Positions 9,343 through 19,257 are shown, numbered from the stretch's first letter. The stretch: DNA of 64,000 nt from Eshraghiella sp045129695 (GCA_045129695.1 JBGVJZ010000024.1:1-64000), one strand, 5' to 3'. Notes: a model not told the origin generated them from the letters alone. A program made the numbers and translations.

Positions 9343-9507
9343 TATAATGATAATACTATTTAAATAAAAAAGCAACTATTTTGTTCATTTTTTATAAAAA
9401 AAAATTTTAACTTGAAGATTTTTAGTACAAAACGGCGAAGTTTTTTAGTTCTAAATACGTTGCTTCAGGACTGTTTTCCTAACACTTAAGCCTTTTTTCT
9501 TCATAAA

Positions 9508-9523
9508 TTGTAAACGTTTACAA
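9508..9523. promoter_or_regulatory. Second, perfect LacI-type operator
   Basis: TTGTAAACGTTTACAA is a perfect 16-base palindrome with the same core as the promoter-proximal site, about 210 bases upstream of it. The spacing is compatible with repression by DNA looping. A CcpA-type cre role cannot be excluded. Confidence 0.75.
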
Positions 9524-9534
9524 CATAATGATTA

Positions 9535-10503
9535 TCATGAATATTTCTTAGCAAATTCAGATTTAAGCTTTAAAAATTCTTCTATATTACGAAGAAGGAC
9601 ATATAATCTTGCCCTGTCTTCAAACTCTGTCCGCTCTATAGGCAATGGCTTATTTTTCATGCTTTTATCAAGCTCGTAAAATTTTCCAAGAAGTTCTTCA
9701 ACTGTATTGTCTTTATGGTAAGCTTCAGCAGTATCTTTCAGAAACCCTGAAATTTTCTCAGCTGTTAAAGGTGTCGTTTCCATACTTCTGACACTTTTGT
9801 ACATTTCATACAATACAAAGCATTGTTTTTCTCTCATACGTATATACTCACGGTCATATGTGTCACCATTAATCAGCTGATTGTTGTAATTCTCTTCTGC
9901 GAGATTTTTTGCTTTTCTGATTGAATCACGCAGCACATCAAAGCACTCCCCATTGTAGTCGGAAATATCTTTATCAATAATACGCTCTGCCATTCTTGAG
10001 AGTATTTTCTTAATCTGGCTGTCTGTTTTATTCCTTAATTCCTCCATATAATCCACATTTCTCTTAAGATGAAGATTTGCAAGCAGACCCACTCCCGCTC
10101 CAATAATAAATATGGCTGATTCGTTGACAATAAGTTTAATATTCATCGTCTTCGCCAGCAGGAAATGGGAGATAAGTACAGATACCATTGCCATCGCGCT
10201 GTACCAACCGCAAATATGGCATATAAAAATAAATATAAACAAATATACACAGAAGGCAGGTACATTAAAACCCAATATTTGAAAACAGGCATATGCTATT
10301 ACTGTTGCACATATGAATGCAAGTAATCTTCCCAATGCTGTTTTGAAGGTTTCTTTCTTCGTCGGCTGTATCGTAAGAATTGCCACAATTCCTGTGGACA
10401 GAGGATTCTCAAGTCTGAGTATATAAGCAAGCAAAATAGCCACTACTGCGGCGGCGGCTATCTTAAAAGTTTTAAAAAGTAAGTTTCTGTTGATTATTTT
10501 CAC
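9535..10503 (-). CDS. Aromatic acid exporter family (ArAE_1/DUF939) membrane protein
   Basis: 322 residues. The N-terminal half has several membrane segments with the family signature LENPLSTGIVAILTIQPTKKETF. The second half is a soluble helical domain rich in charged residues (about residues 150-322). Related proteins belong to the fusaric acid resistance/aromatic acid exporter superfamily and are thought to export aromatic acids, but substrates are mostly untested. The start is GTG with GGAAGTG upstream. It lies 18 bases after the methyltransferase gene and so is probably the last gene of that operon. Confidence 0.85.
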   Translation of the reverse strand: MKIINRNLLFKTFKIAAAAVVAILLAYILRLENPLSTGIVAILTIQPTKKETFKTALGRLLAFICATVIAYACFQILGFNVPAFCVYLFIFIFICHICGWYSAMAMVSVLISHFLLAKTMNIKLIVNESAIFIIGAGVGLLANLHLKRNVDYMEELRNKTDSQIKKILSRMAERIIDKDISDYNGECFDVLRDSIRKAKNLAEENYNNQLINGDTYDREYIRMREKQCFVLYEMYKSVRSMETTPLTAEKISGFLKDTAEAYHKDNTVEELLGKFYELDKSMKNKPLPIERTEFEDRARLYVLLRNIEEFLKLKSEFAKKYS

Positions 10504-10521
10504 AAATTCACTTCCATTTTA

Positions 10522-11658
10522 TCAGTTTCTGCTCAAAAGGCACACTGCTTCTATACTCCCCGTCCATGGAAACATATCAACAGGGGTACATTTAATCATT
10601 TTGTACCCTTTTTTCTTAAATAATACCAAATCTCGTGCCAGTGTTTCCGGATTACAGGATATATACACTACCTTTTGCGGTGCAAGCTTTGCAACCGCAT
10701 TTATGAATTTCGTGTCACTTCCTGCCCTTGGCGGATCCATAAATACAACATCATATTTACTGTTTGCAGCTGCCTCGCCATGCATGAATTCGCCTGCATC
10801 CTTTAAAACATATCTGACATTCCTACAGTTGTTAAGCTTAAGGTTAATTGCCGCGTCGCTAACAGCGTCCTTATTGCTTTCAACGCCAACAACCTCTCTG
10901 ACATAATCTGATGCAATAATTCCTATGGTTCCTATTCCGCTGTATGCATCCATTATTCGCTCTGTTCCATGAAGCCCTGCATATTCAATTGCCTTGCCGT
11001 ACAACATTTCTGTCTGAACCGAATTAACCTGATAGAAGGATTTTGATGATATTTTGAAACGTTTACCACATAATACATCCTCAATATATCCTTTTCCGTA
11101 AATTACCTGTTCACGCTCACCCAGAATCATACTTGTGTTGCGGTTATTCAGATTAACAACAATACTTGTGATTTCAGGATGTTCTTTTAACAAAGCCTTT
11201 ACAAAATTATTCTTGGACGGAAAAACATTGTCTCCCACTACGAGGGTTACCAGAATCTCGCCGGTTACATGCGCTGTACGAATTAAAATATGACGCAGAA
11301 AACCTCTGTGTGTATCCTCATTATATGGCTTATATTTAAAAGACTTCATAAGTTCTCTTATCGTACATATAATTGCGTCGGCCTTGGTATTATCAAGCAG
11401 GCATGAGTCAATCGGAACAACTCTGTGCGTCCTGTTCTCGTAGGTACCAGTAAGGATATTGCCATGACGGTCCCCACTTACCACAGCATGAATCTTATTC
11501 CTGTAATTGCAAGGCTTTGACATACCGATAACCGGCATAACCTTTCCAAACGGTTTTATTAAATTATCCACAAGCTTTTGTTTTGCCTTAATCTGCTCTT
11601 CATATTCCATACCCATATATGTGCATCCGCCACATTTTGCTGAATATTTACATTTCAT
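10522..11658 (-). CDS. RNA m5U methyltransferase (TrmA/RlmD family)
   Basis: 378 residues. The first 15 residues carry the CxxxxxCGGC cluster of [4Fe-4S]-binding uridine methyltransferases, at the very N-terminus because the usual TRAM domain is absent. The SAM site is seen in DAYSGIGTIGI, the NPPY-like motif as VVFMDPPRAG, and the catalytic cysteine in YISCNPETLARD. It methylates C5 of a uridine in 23S rRNA or tRNA; which one cannot be told from the sequence. The gene begins 2 bases after the radical SAM gene's stop. Confidence 0.92.
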   Translation of the reverse strand: MKCKYSAKCGGCTYMGMEYEEQIKAKQKLVDNLIKPFGKVMPVIGMSKPCNYRNKIHAVVSGDRHGNILTGTYENRTHRVVPIDSCLLDNTKADAIICTIRELMKSFKYKPYNEDTHRGFLRHILIRTAHVTGEILVTLVVGDNVFPSKNNFVKALLKEHPEITSIVVNLNNRNTSMILGEREQVIYGKGYIEDVLCGKRFKISSKSFYQVNSVQTEMLYGKAIEYAGLHGTERIMDAYSGIGTIGIIASDYVREVVGVESNKDAVSDAAINLKLNNCRNVRYVLKDAGEFMHGEAAANSKYDVVFMDPPRAGSDTKFINAVAKLAPQKVVYISCNPETLARDLVLFKKKGYKMIKCTPVDMFPWTGSIEAVCLLSRN

Positions 11659-11660
11659 TA

Positions 11661-12578
11661 CTATGTTCCTTCCATATTAAAATCAGGAATAAAACTTTCC
11701 AATGCTGTTTCACCTTCCTGAATAAAACCGTTTTCCACTCCTGATTCAATTGCATAATCTACAAGCCCGTCATATTCCTCTTTGGTTATCTTGCGTGCCA
11801 ATTCGGGATATTTCCCTCCTATGTTACTCATAGGCGTATACTGGTTCATCAGACTTATATAAATCCGGTCTCCATATTTTTCATACAGATATTTTACTAT
11901 ATTCCGTGAATCCTCAAGCTGTCCCGGCAGCATAAGATGTCTTACAATTACACCCTTTTTCATTATATCCGCTTCACAGATATCTCCTTCTGCAGCAAAA
12001 ACTGTACATCCTGTCTGACGAACCATCTCTTCAATTGCTGCTGATGCCACTTCAAAATAATCCGGTGCGTTGGAATATTTTGTTGAAAGAGCAGAATCAA
12101 TATATTTAAAATCCGGCAGATACACATCCACCAGACCCTCAAGTATTTTTAATGCCTCGACATTCTCATAACTCCCAGTGTTATATACAACCGGAATTTT
12201 CAGCCCCTTATTCCGTGACATTTCAATGGCACGGGATATCTGTGGTATGAAATGGGTAGGTGTGACAAGATTGATATTATTGGCGCCCCGCCCCTGCTGT
12301 TCAATAAAGATTTCTGCAAGACGTTCAATTGAAACCTCTTTACCCACGCTACCATTAGCTATGCTTCCATTCTGACAATATACACAATGAAGAGGGCATC
12401 CTGAGAAAAACACTGTTCCTGACCCTCTGGTACCCGACAGGCATGGTTCCTCCCACATATGAAGTGATGCTCTGGCTATACGTATGGTATCATTTTCTCC
12501 ACAAAAGCCTTTCATCCCGCTATTGCGGTTAATATTACACCTTCTCGGGCACAAACTGCACTTATTCAGTCTTTCCAT
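11661..12578 (-). CDS. Radical SAM protein, PflX-like (pyruvate formate-lyase activating enzyme-related)
   Basis: 305 residues. The radical SAM cluster CPLHCVYC begins near residue 60. Four further cysteines in CSLCPRRC and GFCGE at the N-terminus suggest an extra iron-sulfur site, as in the PflX/COG1313 group. The function of that group is unknown. The start lies 17 bases inside the preceding ATPase gene, so translation of the two is probably coupled, hinting that they act together or at least are co-expressed. No pyruvate formate-lyase gene is nearby. Confidence 0.88.
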   Translation of the reverse strand: MERLNKCSLCPRRCNINRNSGMKGFCGENDTIRIARASLHMWEEPCLSGTRGSGTVFFSGCPLHCVYCQNGSIANGSVGKEVSIERLAEIFIEQQGRGANNINLVTPTHFIPQISRAIEMSRNKGLKIPVVYNTGSYENVEALKILEGLVDVYLPDFKYIDSALSTKYSNAPDYFEVASAAIEEMVRQTGCTVFAAEGDICEADIMKKGVIVRHLMLPGQLEDSRNIVKYLYEKYGDRIYISLMNQYTPMSNIGGKYPELARKITKEEYDGLVDYAIESGVENGFIQEGETALESFIPDFNMEGT

Positions 12579-14028
12579 TAATTAACTCCAGATATTCTCC
12601 TGTTGATTCATTTCTGATAAATTTTGTAATATGACAATTAAAAGAGAATTCTTTAACATATTTTTCAAATTCTTCACCACTGATATTTTCTTTAATAAAT
12701 TCATAAACATTCTTAAGAATATTTCCGGTTTTATCAAGAAATATCTGATAATTGGTTTCAATTGGTTCAAACTCCATCTGAATCTCTCTGTAAATCTCAG
12801 CAATATAGAGCATTTCTTCAGTACCGGTTGCATATTTAAGTGCAATATCATCAACAAATTTAATAGCGTTTCGGACAGCCGCAATCTCATTAGCGGACAT
12901 AAAATTTGTCTCAACCTGCTTTGCAAGCATCTGCCTCATTCCCTCTGTTACGGAATATGTATCCGAACGATAATTAAGTCTGCTCTTTTCATAAAGTCTT
13001 CCGACTTCCTCTGCCATCTCAACTACATTTTTGGCATAATATTTCTGATATTCACATTCATAAAATACCTCTGCGAGGGAATGCACAAGATATATCATAA
13101 ATGCATTTCTCATCTCATCATCAAGCTCTGCAATATTTGTTTTAACCTTATCCATATTCTCACCTGCAAGAATATCAGAAAAACTGTTTTTGATGATACA
13201 TCTTACATATTTGTAGTAGTAGTTTATGAAATCCTGTGCAATATCCGGGTGTTGTATATACTGCTGGACAAAATCCACCGTTATCTCCATCTTAAGATTC
13301 TCATATGCATTAAGCATATCAGACATATCTTCCCAGCCTCTTGCTGTTACAAACAGCTTCTCCTCTGAAGTATTTTTTACAACATAGAATTTATCCGGAT
13401 AATTATACAGATACGAAATAATCGCACTGTTTATTCTGCTCTTATAAGCATATTCACGCCATACGGTAAAATCCGGCTCAATTTCCATACGCTTCAGTCG
13501 GTCAAGTGTTACAATGTCAAATTCTTTAACTGACTGGTTGTATTCCGCAGGATTGCCTGCAACTGCAATCATCCATCCCTCCGGAACCTTATGCGTACCA
13601 AAGGTCTTAAACTGAAGGAACTGCAAAATTGCCGGTAACAGACTTTCATCAACACAGTTTATCTCATCCAGAAACAGAATACCTTCCTTGAGATTAGTTA
13701 TATTCATCTTACGGTATACTTCTGCAATAATTTCACTCATTGTATAGGTTGTAACCGGAAAACTCTCTTTGTTATAGTGCATAGTAACAACCTGTGGTGC
13801 ACCTACCGCACTTTCCCTTGTATGGTGTGTAATTGTATACGATACAAGAGCTATGTTATTCTCACTTGCAACCTGCTCCATAATAGCAGTCTTACCGATT
13901 CCCGGAGGTCCCATAAGCAATATCGGACGCTGCCTTATGGTCGGAATAATGTAATCACCCTTAGCATTTTTGGTAAGGTATGCTTTAATACAGTTTGAAA
14001 TCTCCTGTTTGGCCACTTTAATATTCAT
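12562..14028 (-). CDS. MoxR-like AAA+ ATPase (AAA_5)
   Basis: 488 residues. Walker A is GPPGIGKT (about residues 40-47), Walker B ILFLDEIN (about 115-122), sensor 1 lies in IAVAGNPAEYN and the arginine-rich DRLKRMEIEPDF follows. MoxR proteins usually act as chaperones with a von Willebrand A-domain partner encoded next door. No such partner gene is present here. The C-terminal 250 residues are helical and unlike short MoxR proteins. The downstream gene is an overlapping radical SAM protein, suggesting a maturation role (inference). Confidence 0.88.
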   Translation of the reverse strand: MNIKVAKQEISNCIKAYLTKNAKGDYIIPTIRQRPILLMGPPGIGKTAIMEQVASENNIALVSYTITHHTRESAVGAPQVVTMHYNKESFPVTTYTMSEIIAEVYRKMNITNLKEGILFLDEINCVDESLLPAILQFLQFKTFGTHKVPEGWMIAVAGNPAEYNQSVKEFDIVTLDRLKRMEIEPDFTVWREYAYKSRINSAIISYLYNYPDKFYVVKNTSEEKLFVTARGWEDMSDMLNAYENLKMEITVDFVQQYIQHPDIAQDFINYYYKYVRCIIKNSFSDILAGENMDKVKTNIAELDDEMRNAFMIYLVHSLAEVFYECEYQKYYAKNVVEMAEEVGRLYEKSRLNYRSDTYSVTEGMRQMLAKQVETNFMSANEIAAVRNAIKFVDDIALKYATGTEEMLYIAEIYREIQMEFEPIETNYQIFLDKTGNILKNVYEFIKENISGEEFEKYVKEFSFNCHITKFIRNESTGEYLELINGKTE

Positions 14029-14048
14029 AGTATTCTCCTTCTATTTTG

Positions 14049-15890
14049 TCATTTCTCAGATACATGGTGCTTCTCCTTTTTGTGTTTATTAATTATTTTG
14101 CGCGGTGGAATAAGACATTTCTTGTCAAATCCTATTAAATCCTCACGATGCTCCTTAACAAGTGCTTCCTTAACCAACTCATAGTTCTTAGGATCCCTAT
14201 ACTGAATCAATGCTCTCTGCATTGCTTTCTCATGCGGGTTACGCGCAACATACACCGGCTGCATATTGCGTGGGTCAACTCCGGTATAATACATACATGT
14301 GGAAATAGTTGAAGGAGTAGGATAAAAATCCTGTACCTGCTCCGGCATATAACCTATATCCCTGATATATTCCGCAAGTTCTATTGCCTCCTTAAGAGTC
14401 GAACCCGGATGGGAGGACATAAGATAAGGCACGAGATACTGCTCCTTGCCCAGTTCTTTGTTAATCTTTTCACATTTCTTTACAAATTGTTCATAAACAT
14501 CATTGGAAGGCTTGCCCATTAATGTCAACACCTTATCCGACACATGCTCCGGTGCCACACGCAGCTGACCGCTTACGTGATGCTTACATAATTCCCTGAT
14601 AAAAGTACCGTCCTTATCCGCAAGTGCATAGTCAAAACGTACTCCTGAACGCACAAACACCTTTTTAACCTTCGGTAAGCTTCTTATTGTACGCAGAATG
14701 TCAATATATTCCCTATGGTCAACTTTAAGATTCGGACATGGCTTAGGAAAAAGACATTGCCTATGCATACACGCACCTTTATCAAGCTGTTTATCACAAG
14801 CCGTTCGTCTGAAATTAGCCGTCGGTCCTCCGACATCATGGATATATCCCTTGAAATCAGTCTCCTTAGTCATCCTCTCTGCTTCACTGACAAGAGACTC
14901 CTTGCTTCTGGTCTGCAAAATTCTTCCCTGATGAAAAGTCAGTGCACAGAATGAGCATGAACCAAAACACCCCCTGTTAGAAGTAAGACTGAATTTAATC
15001 TCTGCTATCGCCGGGATTCCTCCGTTCTTCTCATACATCGGATGATAGGTATTCATATACGGAAGTGCATATACATCATCCATTTCCATCTGTGTCAAAG
15101 GCTTTGCTGCCGGATTCTGTACTACATAAATTCCCTTGTCATAAGGCTCCACCAGTCTCTGACCCGAAAACGGGTCCGTATTCTTGTACTGTGTGTAAAA
15201 GCTTTTGGCGTAATTTATTTTGTTCTCCTTCATTGAATCATAAGAGGGCAACAAAATATAATCATATACATTCTCTATTTCTCTGGTCTTATAAACCGTT
15301 CCGTCAATAAAAGTAATATCCTTCACTTCAATTCCCGAATCAAGTGCGTCAGCAATCTCGACAATGGAATGCTCACCCATCCCGTAGGAAATTATATCTG
15401 CCTGTGAATCAAGAAGTATCGAACGTTTCAGACTGTCCGACCAGTAATCATAATGTGCCAGTCTTCTAAGGCTTGCTTCAATTCCACCGATAATTATTGG
15501 GACATCTTTGTATTTATGTCTGATAAGATTACCATACACAACAGTTGCATGGTCTGGCCTCATACCCATTACACCACCAGGCGAATATGCATCTGTATGA
15601 CGTTTTTTTCTGGAAACAGTATAGTGATTAACCATCGAATCCATATTGCCTCCTGAAATAAGGAATCCAAGGCGCGGCTTGCCAAATACGTCAATGCTGT
15701 TCTCATCCGTCCAGTCAGGCTGCGGAATAATTCCGACCTTATATCCTCTCGACTCCAGCACTCTGCTGATAATTGCCGATCCAAAAGAAGAATGGTCCAC
15801 ATATGCGTCAGCTGTTATATATGCGAAATCGACATAATCCCAGCCTCTTTCATTCATATCATTCCTGTTAACGGGTAAAAAACCATCCAT
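14049..15890 (-). CDS. YgiQ family radical SAM protein
   Basis: 613 residues, the usual size of the YgiQ (UPF0313) family. The N-terminus FLPVNRNDMNERGWDYVDFAYITADAYVDH is diagnostic, followed by a B12-binding-like region with GGNMDSMVNHYT. The radical SAM cluster is CFGSCSFCAL near residue 317. A late segment carries RVAPEHVSDKVLTLMGKPS. The reaction is unknown. The start has only a weak ribosome binding site (GTGGAT). Confidence 0.93.
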   Translation of the reverse strand: MDGFLPVNRNDMNERGWDYVDFAYITADAYVDHSSFGSAIISRVLESRGYKVGIIPQPDWTDENSIDVFGKPRLGFLISGGNMDSMVNHYTVSRKKRHTDAYSPGGVMGMRPDHATVVYGNLIRHKYKDVPIIIGGIEASLRRLAHYDYWSDSLKRSILLDSQADIISYGMGEHSIVEIADALDSGIEVKDITFIDGTVYKTREIENVYDYILLPSYDSMKENKINYAKSFYTQYKNTDPFSGQRLVEPYDKGIYVVQNPAAKPLTQMEMDDVYALPYMNTYHPMYEKNGGIPAIAEIKFSLTSNRGCFGSCSFCALTFHQGRILQTRSKESLVSEAERMTKETDFKGYIHDVGGPTANFRRTACDKQLDKGACMHRQCLFPKPCPNLKVDHREYIDILRTIRSLPKVKKVFVRSGVRFDYALADKDGTFIRELCKHHVSGQLRVAPEHVSDKVLTLMGKPSNDVYEQFVKKCEKINKELGKEQYLVPYLMSSHPGSTLKEAIELAEYIRDIGYMPEQVQDFYPTPSTISTCMYYTGVDPRNMQPVYVARNPHEKAMQRALIQYRDPKNYELVKEALVKEHREDLIGFDKKCLIPPRKIINKHKKEKHHVSEK

Positions 15891-15907
15891 CAGTCAAATC
15901 CACTCTT

Positions 15908-16552
15908 TCAATCAAGATATTTTAATAATTCCATAGGGTACTCAATAAAATTGACGGCACCGGCGGCTTCCAATTCATCCCTGTCCCTGAATCCCCACAG
16001 AACTGTTACCATATCAAGTCCTGCGTTACGAGCCGTAGCGACATCTACCTGAGAATCTCCTACATACAGTGTATTCTCCCTGCTGCTGTTAAGCTCCTTA
16101 AGAACACCATCCACCATAAATGCATCAGGCTTGGGCGTAATTCCGTCACAGACTCCTGCCACCCCCTGAATCACCCCCTCAAAATACAGTTCACTCAGCT
16201 TAATAACTGCAGAGCGAATCTTGTTGGATGCAATTCCCAGCTTATAACCTCTGTTTTTTAAAGTATTAAGCAGCTCAGGGATTCCTTCATAAGGTCCTGT
16301 TTTATCATTACAATGAACACCATAATGCTCCTTAAATGCTGCAAAAACCCGTTCAAATTCTGCCTCTGTGACATCTGCCGGTAATGCTCTTTCAATCAAT
16401 TTACGCACACCATTGCCAACAAAGCGTCTTATCTCATCAGTCGACCTTACTTCATAGCCAAATGCCTCTAATGCATAGTTAGTACTGTCGCATAAATCTT
16501 CCAAAGTATTTAAAAGTGTTCCATCCAAGTCAAAAATTATTGTGTCGTACAT
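15908..16552 (-). CDS. HAD family phosphatase, phosphoglycolate phosphatase-like
   Basis: 214 residues. HAD motif I is FDLDGTLLNT, motif II lies in LGIASNK and motif III/IV is YVGDSQVD. A helical cap domain sits between motifs I and II, as in Gph/PGP enzymes. It hydrolyses a small phosphate ester. Phosphoglycolate is the family default, but HAD substrates are loose. AGGAGC precedes the start. The gene sits 8 bases after another HAD gene on the same strand. Confidence 0.9.
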   Translation of the reverse strand: MYDTIIFDLDGTLLNTLEDLCDSTNYALEAFGYEVRSTDEIRRFVGNGVRKLIERALPADVTEAEFERVFAAFKEHYGVHCNDKTGPYEGIPELLNTLKNRGYKLGIASNKIRSAVIKLSELYFEGVIQGVAGVCDGITPKPDAFMVDGVLKELNSSRENTLYVGDSQVDVATARNAGLDMVTVLWGFRDRDELEAAGAVNFIEYPMELLKYLD

Positions 16553-16560
16553 AGCTGCTC

Positions 16561-17277
16561 CTATTTCTTAATTAATTCTAAAACATGTCCGATATCTCCA
16601 TCATCGAACACGTATTTGCAATCAGGTGCAGGGTCATTCTCAGGTGATATTTCTGTTCTCACATAAAAAGCATCCATTCCCACAGCATTCGCCCCTGCAA
16701 TATCACTTGTGCTGTCATTGCCAATCATAATACATTCTTCAACAGCAAGATTATGTTTGTCCATTAACTTTTTATAAAAAGCAGTATCCGGCTTTTTACA
16801 GCCTGCGTCAGAAGATATAAAAATATCATCAAAATATTTGGCAATCCCCATACTCTCCAGTTCCTGCCATGTAAAAACGCGCTGGGCGTTGGACAAAAGA
16901 TACACATTCTTACCTAATTTCTTCAATTCCTTGAGAACCTTCAGGGTGTTAGGATATAACCGAATCATCTTAGTAGAAATCTTACGGAAGTTCTCACCTG
17001 CCTCCCATACCTCTTCATCAGTTATTGATGTCTTCCTTTTTAAACAGATTGTTTTAAAAACAGGGAGTAAATCAATCTCAGGGAAGTCGTATCCGGTTGC
17101 TTTCTTCTCTAATCGCTTAATCTCTTCATCATAGATTCTGTGCAATTCCTTGCCTGAATATGACATTTCATTCTCTGTCATCCATTCAGCAAAATCATCC
17201 CAAAACTCATCGCTCCACTCATCGGTTCTTATGTCTATTAACGTTCCATACAAATCGAAAATAAAATTCTTATACAT
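16561..17277 (-). CDS. HAD family hydrolase
   Basis: 238 residues from the ATG at 17277 (AAAGGAG upstream; an in-frame codon at 17301 would add eight residues without a better site). Motif I is FDLYGTLIDI, motif II VYLLSNAQR, motif III the Lys of GCKKPD, and motif IV MIGNDSTSDI. The pattern fits the YjjG/haloacid dehalogenase-like group of nucleotide or sugar phosphatases; the substrate is not known. The start overlaps the end of the EAL gene by 8 bases, so the genes are translationally linked. Confidence 0.9.
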   Translation of the reverse strand: MYKNFIFDLYGTLIDIRTDEWSDEFWDDFAEWMTENEMSYSGKELHRIYDEEIKRLEKKATGYDFPEIDLLPVFKTICLKRKTSITDEEVWEAGENFRKISTKMIRLYPNTLKVLKELKKLGKNVYLLSNAQRVFTWQELESMGIAKYFDDIFISSDAGCKKPDTAFYKKLMDKHNLAVEECIMIGNDSTSDIAGANAVGMDAFYVRTEISPENDPAPDCKYVFDDGDIGHVLELIKK

Positions 17278-19171
17278 TGGCCGCTCCTTTGTTATTATCA
17301 ATTAAAAACTGTATAAAATCCTTTTTCTCCAAAGGCTTCGAAAAATAAAAACCCTGAATAAAAGAAATCCCCAGATCCTTCATCCTGCCAAACTGCTCGT
17401 TAGTCTCAATTCCTTCGGATACTATCTTAAGTCCCATTCCATGAATCATATGCATTGCCGCATCCATTACATATCTCGCCTTCTTATTGGCAAAGTATGC
17501 ATTAATCATGTCCCTGTCAAACTTAACAATATCCACCGGCATGTCTACAATATAATTCAGGTTGGACTGACCAGTTCCAAAATCATCCAACGAAAAATTA
17601 ACACCATATTCAATAAGCTGATTCATATTTTCAAGAAGTATTTCCTTACTCTTAAGTGATGCGGATTCGGTAATCTCCAGATTAATGCACTTCGGATTAA
17701 CCTCGTACTCTTCCATTGCCGCAATATAATTATCTGCCAGTGAAGAATCGCCGCACTGAACAACCGAAAGATTAACCTCTACATATTCTATGCCATATTG
17801 TGCAATATTATCTTCTTTGACAATCTGACAAACCTGTCTGAATACCTCGTTACCAAGTTCAATAATTTTACCGCTTCTCTCCGCAACCGGAATAAATACT
17901 CCCGGTGGAATTATTCTGCCGTCCTTGCTCCGGATTCTTACTAGTGCTTCTGCAGAAGTAAAAAACTGCTTCTCCGTTGAGAAAATAGGCTGATAAAATA
18001 CCTCCACCCGGTTCTCCATAAGAGCTTCATCAATCATCTTTCCTATTTGTATCTCTTCACGCATGGCACTGACAGTTTCTTCATTAACATTGATGAATTT
18101 GCGTTCAATTGAATCCGCATTGTCATGCCTGTTGGCAACTGCATATTTAACAAAATACATTAACTCCTCTAAATCAATGAACAGACGCGAATCCGAAATA
18201 TTAATCCAAAGTCCGTTTCTTAGTGCCGTAATATCCGGGTCAACGCTCCGGCATGCGAACTCTGAATATTTAGTTTCCCATTCCTTAGCATCCTCATAAT
18301 CATCAAAAACAAGAGCAATTTCATCCTCTGATTTTCTGAATAATAATGCCTTATCCGCTTTGAGAATTTGTGTCACCCTCTTCATATCAAGAGTATGATT
18401 ATAAAGACTGTCTCCGTAACTTACAGGTACTATAATCACCATAGCAAAATTCCTGTGTGAACAATACAGCTGATGAATATATTCCATAAATGCATTCTGA
18501 TTATACAATCCACTCTGTCTGTCCATATTCATTCCCGGATTCTCAAGCTTGATATAAATAATCATTACGCCAATACTGGTTGCAAAGCCCGCCATAAAAA
18601 CACTTGGAAATACGGATTCCAAAACGGCAACCGCAAACCAGAGCACCATCCATATGTTAATGGCCGCTCTTCTGTCAGAATTCACTTTTGCACGCCTTAC
18701 ATTAACTCTTACGAGCACAGCAACAATATAAAAAGCTGCTATAACATATGAAACTGTAACACTTGTTCCGTATGCATATAATTTCCCGGGTTCAAAGCTA
18801 AGTTCCTCCGGCAGTATGAAAATCGTCACTGCAGATGCAATCCAAATTGCCAAATAATACCAGGTACTCATCCAGAAACTTCCGGTGTTTTCATATATGT
18901 CACGGCTAATATACAGCATTGTACAACATAAAACTAACAGAACACTTATCTGATATGCTTCACAAAATACTTTCGTCAATGTATAAGGCACAGTTGGATT
19001 AGCTAACATAATCTGACAAATAATATCTATTACATTGGCAAGCAGTGACGTAATTAAAACCGTGATAAAAAATTTCTCAGTGTTAAGAAAAATTTTTGAA
19101 CGTTTCATAAAATACATTACCAACAAAACGGACAAAAGTGCCACACCGCATGCCTGAGTATATATCAACAT
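17270..19171 (-). CDS. Membrane cyclic-di-GMP phosphodiesterase (EAL) with degenerate GGDEF domain
   Basis: 633 residues. About seven membrane segments fill the first 215 residues. A GGDEF-like domain follows whose signature is reduced to SEDEI (about residue 282), so cyclase activity is unlikely. The EAL domain starts near residue 375. The metal and catalytic residues are present: EALVRI, EVNLS, LEITES, SLDDFGTG, the Lys in DIVKFDRD, SEGIET and QGFYFSKP. It should degrade c-di-GMP, with the membrane part as a sensor. AAAGGAGG precedes the start and a promoter is visible at 19217-19246. Confidence 0.92.
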   Translation of the reverse strand: MLIYTQACGVALLSVLLVMYFMKRSKIFLNTEKFFITVLITSLLANVIDIICQIMLANPTVPYTLTKVFCEAYQISVLLVLCCTMLYISRDIYENTGSFWMSTWYYLAIWIASAVTIFILPEELSFEPGKLYAYGTSVTVSYVIAAFYIVAVLVRVNVRRAKVNSDRRAAINIWMVLWFAVAVLESVFPSVFMAGFATSIGVMIIYIKLENPGMNMDRQSGLYNQNAFMEYIHQLYCSHRNFAMVIIVPVSYGDSLYNHTLDMKRVTQILKADKALLFRKSEDEIALVFDDYEDAKEWETKYSEFACRSVDPDITALRNGLWINISDSRLFIDLEELMYFVKYAVANRHDNADSIERKFINVNEETVSAMREEIQIGKMIDEALMENRVEVFYQPIFSTEKQFFTSAEALVRIRSKDGRIIPPGVFIPVAERSGKIIELGNEVFRQVCQIVKEDNIAQYGIEYVEVNLSVVQCGDSSLADNYIAAMEEYEVNPKCINLEITESASLKSKEILLENMNQLIEYGVNFSLDDFGTGQSNLNYIVDMPVDIVKFDRDMINAYFANKKARYVMDAAMHMIHGMGLKIVSEGIETNEQFGRMKDLGISFIQGFYFSKPLEKKDFIQFLIDNNKGAANV

Positions 19172-19216
19172 GTTAAAGACCTCCTTTTGTAAATTTTCCG
19201 AACAATTAATATGTAA

Positions 19217-19246
19217 ATTATACTATATTACTTCGTGTTAAATCAA
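19217..19246 (-). promoter_or_regulatory. Promoter of the EAL gene
   Basis: On the minus strand TTGATT (19241-19246) and TATAAT (19217-19222) are 18 bases apart. Confidence 0.6.
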
Positions 19247-19257
19247 GAAAAAACGCC

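Noticed and set aside
12631..13368. 245-codon plus-strand frame within the MoxR-like ATPase gene
   Set aside because: Ile/Phe/Asn/Lys-rich antisense shadow of a gene with clear Walker motifs.
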